Assembly: GCA_003660485.1 (NCBI GenBank)
Contig: QMUI01000031.1
Location: 1-8,215 of the forward strand
DNA: 8,215 nucleotides
Source of the DNA: Thermococci archaeon
Lineage (GTDB): Archaea; Methanobacteriota_B; Thermococci; Thermococcales; Thermococcaceae
Direction of reading: 5' to 3'
The notes below the pieces were generated by a model. That model made no database searches, had not been told where the DNA came from, and saw only the letters and a program-made list of their open reading frames with translations. Shown here one piece after another: positions 5,706-8,215 of this stretch. The position numbers were made by a program, and so were the translations under genes. How positions within the stretch are numbered: position 1 is the stretch's first letter; each line of letters begins with the position of its first letter.

Positions 5706-6314
5706 ATGGCTGATGAGTATCTCGTTCCACTTGACCAATATCTAGCAGCTGGAGTCCATATAGGGACACAGCAGAAAACCAAGGACATGAAAAAGTTCAT
5801 CTACAGAGTCAGACAGGACGGCCTCTACGTCCTTGATGTTAGGAAGACTGATGAGAGGCTTAAAGTAGCGGGCAAATTCTTGGCAAAGTTCGAGCCCCAG
5901 AGCATACTTGCAGTAAGCGTTAGGCTTTATGGCCAGAAGCCCGTGAAGAAGTTCGGGGAGGTTACAGGAGCTAGGGCAATGCCCGGAAGATTTCTCCCTG
6001 GGACAATGACAAATCCTGCAGTAAAGAACTTCTTTGAGCCCGATGTGATAATTATTACAGATCCCAGAGCAGATCACCAGGCAATGAAAGAGGCCGTAGA
6101 GGTTGGCATTCCAATAGTTGCCCTCGTTGATACTGAGAACCTCCTGAGCTATGTTGATCTTGCAATACCAACAAACAACAAGGGTAGAAAGGCCTTGGCT
6201 TTAATATACTGGATCCTAGCCAGGGAGATACTCTACAACAGGGGGGAGATACAGAGCAGAGAAGACTTTAAAGTGCCAGTTGAGGAGTTTGAGATGAAGA
6301 TAGTCAGGAGATGA
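5706..6314 (+). CDS. rps2: 30S ribosomal protein S2 (uS2)
   Basis: The 202-residue protein is uS2, a late-assembling small-subunit protein at the junction of head and body. It opens with the family's [35 protein letters not shown] N terminus (about residues 5-35) and has the [14 protein letters not shown] block, the [11 protein letters not shown] loop, the [15 protein letters not shown] strand and the [26 protein letters not shown] signature. Length agrees with archaeal S2, which lacks the bacterial coiled-coil insertion. A TTG at 5700 is also in frame, but it falls within the SD GGAGGTGGT (5692-5700), so ATG 5706 is preferred. The SD overlaps the stop region of the enolase-like gene, showing a common transcript. 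A 34-base pyrimidine-rich spacer follows. Confidence 0.97.
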   Translation: MADEYLVPLDQYLAAGVHIGTQQKTKDMKKFIYRVRQDGLYVLDVRKTDERLKVAGKFLAKFEPQSILAVSVRLYGQKPVKKFGEVTGARAMPGRFLPGTMTNPAVKNFFEPDVIIITDPRADHQAMKEAVEVGIPIVALVDTENLLSYVDLAIPTNNKGRKALALIYWILAREILYNRGEIQSREDFKVPVEEFEMKIVRR

Positions 6315-6348
6315 CTCCCTCTCTATTATTCTATTCTTGGTGTTGAAA

Positions 6349-7374
6349 TTGCTTGTCTGTACTAAGTGCGGGAGAAAATTTGAGGAAAAATTTCTTCTGC
6401 AGTGTGAGTGTGGGGGAACGTTGTTCGTTGAAAGGAAGTATAATGCATTTCTTCCAGATTCTAGATTCTTTGATATTAGAAGGTATTTAAAATACCTTCC
6501 AGTTGATGTTAGTTTCTTGCCCAAAATACCGCCAATTATAACTCCAGTTGTTGAAATTGAAGGAATAAAATTTAAGCTGGATTACCTCCACCCCACAGGT
6601 TCATTCAAAGACAGGGGGACCTTCGTTACAATAGCGAAGCTCAAAGAGGAAGGAATAGGTGAGGTAGTCCTAGACAGTTCTGGGAATGCCGCACTTAGCT
6701 TGGCATTTTACTCTATGATCTCTGGGATTAAGGCTCACATATTCCTTTCCTATGATGCAAAGCCTGGGAAAATTTCAGCCTTGATGAATCTAAACGCGAA
6801 AGTTCACTTCGTTGAAGGTGACAGAATGGAGGTTCATGAGAGCGCAGTTGAATTCTCTAAGGCCACGGGAATTCCCTATGTGAGCCACTGGCTAAATCCC
6901 TACTTCATTGAAGGTACTAAGACTATAGCTTTTGAAATATACGAGGAAATTGGGGTTCCTGAGGAAATCTTCATACCAACTGGAAGTGGAACGGCCTTCC
7001 TGGGAGTATGGAAAGGATTTAAGGAGCTTATGGAGATGGGAGAGATAGACAGGCTCCCAAAACTCATTGCAGTTCAGGCGGAGGGCTTCGAGAGCCTCTG
7101 TCCAAGATCGCCCAGGATTAATAAGCTTGCCGATGGAATAGCAATTCCAAACCCTCCAAGGCTTGAGGAAATGAGAAGGGCTCTTAAAGAAACTGGGGGT
7201 TATTGTATAAGTGTTGGGGAAGATGATACTCTAGCAGCATATCACTGGCTTAAGATGAGAGGGCTTTTAGTCGAGGAAACATCAGCTACTGCTCTTGCGG
7301 GATACTGGAAGGCTAAGGAGGAGGGTATTGCGGCGGAGAATTCTTTAATACTCTTAACTGGCGTTAAGAGGTAA
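6349..7374 (+). CDS. Threonine synthase-like PLP enzyme
   Basis: The 341-residue product (numbered from TTG 6349) is a fold-type II PLP enzyme resembling threonine synthase, which converts O-phosphohomoserine to threonine. An N-terminal zinc ribbon (C4, C7, C19, C21) is typical of archaeal ThrC-like proteins. The PLP Schiff-base lysine is K87 in HPTGSFKDRG; SSGN (110-113) is the substrate/cofactor loop and PTGSGTAF (210-217) the glycine-rich phosphate-binding loop. A SATALAGYWKA segment near 312-322 follows the family's C-terminal active-site motif. Homologs include cysteate synthase and related beta/gamma-replacement enzymes, so the reaction is not certain. The start is ambiguous: TTG 6337, GTG 6340, TTG 6343 and TTG 6349 are all in frame and the only SD-like string is GGTG at 6339-6342. 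Codon use looks AT-richer than in the ribosomal genes. Confidence 0.85.
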   Translation: MLVCTKCGRKFEEKFLLQCECGGTLFVERKYNAFLPDSRFFDIRRYLKYLPVDVSFLPKIPPIITPVVEIEGIKFKLDYLHPTGSFKDRGTFVTIAKLKEEGIGEVVLDSSGNAALSLAFYSMISGIKAHIFLSYDAKPGKISALMNLNAKVHFVEGDRMEVHESAVEFSKATGIPYVSHWLNPYFIEGTKTIAFEIYEEIGVPEEIFIPTGSGTAFLGVWKGFKELMEMGEIDRLPKLIAVQAEGFESLCPRSPRINKLADGIAIPNPPRLEEMRRALKETGGYCISVGEDDTLAAYHWLKMRGLLVEETSATALAGYWKAKEEGIAAENSLILLTGVKR

Positions 7375-7375
7375 T

Positions 7376-7384
7376 TCTATAAAC
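7376..7384 (+). promoter_or_regulatory. Candidate TATA box for the MEMO family gene
   Basis: TCTATAAAC lies directly after the stop of the threonine-synthase-like gene. A start about 25 bases downstream would fall near 7406, just ahead of the SD (GGTGGTGAGG, 7406-7415). It suggests a separate promoter for the downstream gene, possibly leading a short or near-leaderless mRNA. Confidence 0.4.
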
Positions 7385-7415
7385 CTCCTCTTCTAAGCAT
7401 TTTCTGGTGGTGAGG

Positions 7416-8215
7416 ATGATAAGGTATCCAGCTGTAGCCGGCCAATTTTACCCTACAGGTGACGAGTTAACAGAGATGCTTGAGAGGTTCTTCAGCGATC
7501 TCGGCGAGGAGGGAAGCAAGAGAAGGATCACCGCAGGGGTTGTCCCTCACGCTGGCTATGTTTTTTCAGGCTATACTGCTTCGAGAACGTACAAGGCCAT
7601 ATATGAGGATGGCCTTCCGGAGACTTTCGTAATCCTGGGGCCGAACCATACGGGTATGGGCTCTCCGATAGCAGTTTACCCTGAAGGAGAGTGGGAGACC
7701 CCCCTAGGGAGGGTTAAGGTGGACGATGAGATGGCAAAGGCCATCGTTGAACTCTCAAACATTGCGGATCTTGATGATCTGGCCCACCGCTATGAGCATT
7801 CGATTGAAGTTCAGCTACCCTTCATCCAGTACCTTGCGGATTTGGCTGGGAAGGATTTCACTATAGTCCCCATAACTTTGGGAATTCAGGATGAGGATAT
7901 TGCGGAAACCCTAGGTAAGGCCGTTTATGAAGCATCTCAGTCCTTAGGAAGGGATGTTATTGTAATAGCCTCCACAGACTTCATGCACTACGGCTACTTC
8001 TACGGCTACGTTCCCTTCACTGGGAGGGCCGAAGAGCTACCAAACATGGTCAAGGAATGGGACATGAGAGTCATAAGGAGAATCCTCGACTTTGACGTTA
8101 AGGGGATGTTCGAGGAGATTAGGGCCATGAATCACACCATGTGCGGCCCTGGGGGAGTTGGGGTTGGAATAGTGTACTCAAAGCTGATGGATGCAGTTGA
8201 GGCTGAGCTACTCCA
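7416..8215 (+). CDS. MEMO family protein, 5' part (window ends inside)
   Basis: The first 266 residues of a MEMO1-like protein are visible; Thermococcales members have about 290, so only a short C-terminal part is missing. The fold is related to class III non-haem iron dioxygenases. Conserved features are [27 protein letters not shown] (H45), [15 protein letters not shown] (H78), [16 protein letters not shown] (H128), STDFMHYG (D188, H191) and TMCGPGG (C243). These match the cluster of histidines and cysteine lining the putative active site. No enzymatic role is established in archaea; the human homolog is linked to signalling and copper binding. The gene starts at ATG 7416 with a good SD. 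In many archaea it lies between rps2 and the mevalonate kinase genes, so a mevalonate-pathway gene is the likely next one. Confidence 0.93.
   Translation, partial: MIRYPAVAGQFYPTGDELTEMLERFFSDLGEEGSKRRITAGVVPHAGYVFSGYTASRTYKAIYEDGLPETFVILGPNHTGMGSPIAVYPEGEWETPLGRVKVDDEMAKAIVELSNIADLDDLAHRYEHSIEVQLPFIQYLADLAGKDFTIVPITLGIQDEDIAETLGKAVYEASQSLGRDVIVIASTDFMHYGYFYGYVPFTGRAEELPNMVKEWDMRVIRRILDFDVKGMFEEIRAMNHTMCGPGGVGVGIVYSKLMDAVEAELL

Noticed and set aside
6315..6336. T-rich terminator after rps2
   Set aside because: The tract is pyrimidine-rich but interrupted, with no run of five or more T, so I cannot call a terminator.
1..8215. CRISPR array, insertion sequence or novel defence-like system
   Set aside because: No repeat-spacer pattern, transposase frame or inverted repeat pair was seen; every gene fits a known conserved archaeal family apart from uncertain exact functions.

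Overview
The window is a stretch of archaeal chromosome from a Thermococcales species, most likely a Pyrococcus. The basis is archaeal-type ribosomal proteins (eL18, a 180-residue uS4), archaeal RNA polymerase subunits Rpo3, Rpo10 and Rpo6, AT-rich TATA boxes, GGTG-rich Shine-Dalgarno sites, GTG/TTG starts and genome-encoded CCA on all three tRNAs. The genus is inferred from remembered protein lengths and sequences, not from a database search. Every gene lies on the + strand and spacing is tight.

Layout. (1) 1-304: 3' end of a class I SAM-dependent methyltransferase with an NPP motif. (2) 305-1917: a short intergenic region with a likely promoter, tRNA-Ser(UGA), then rps13, rps4 and rps11. 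(3) 1950-2822: rpoD, whose last codons hold a TATA-like box for the tRNA-Leu(UAG) gene that starts 5 bases after its stop. (4) 2892-4364: rpl18e, rpl13, rps9, rpoN. (5) 4389-4659: tRNA-Pro(GGG), again with a TATA-like box over the 3' end of the upstream RNA polymerase gene (rpoN), then rpoK. (6) 4666-5691: an enolase-like gene. (7) 5706-6314: rps2. (8) 6349-7374: a threonine-synthase-like PLP enzyme. (9) 7416-8215: the first 266 codons of a MEMO family protein, cut by the window end.

This is the widely conserved archaeal cluster in which small-subunit proteins, RNA polymerase assembly subunits and tRNAs are made together; the tRNA-Leu to enolase to S2 part matches the order described for the Haloarcula marismortui S9 operon. 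The biological theme is coordinated supply of transcription and translation machinery. The three uS13/uS4/uS11 genes and the three small RNA polymerase subunits flank the tRNAs.

The most notable point is that the enolase slot is filled by a shortened protein that keeps the enolase scaffold signatures but has lost several catalytic elements, so it is probably not a working enolase. I saw no mobile element, CRISPR array, rRNA or unfamiliar defence-like system. No stretch longer than 300 bases lacks a gene.
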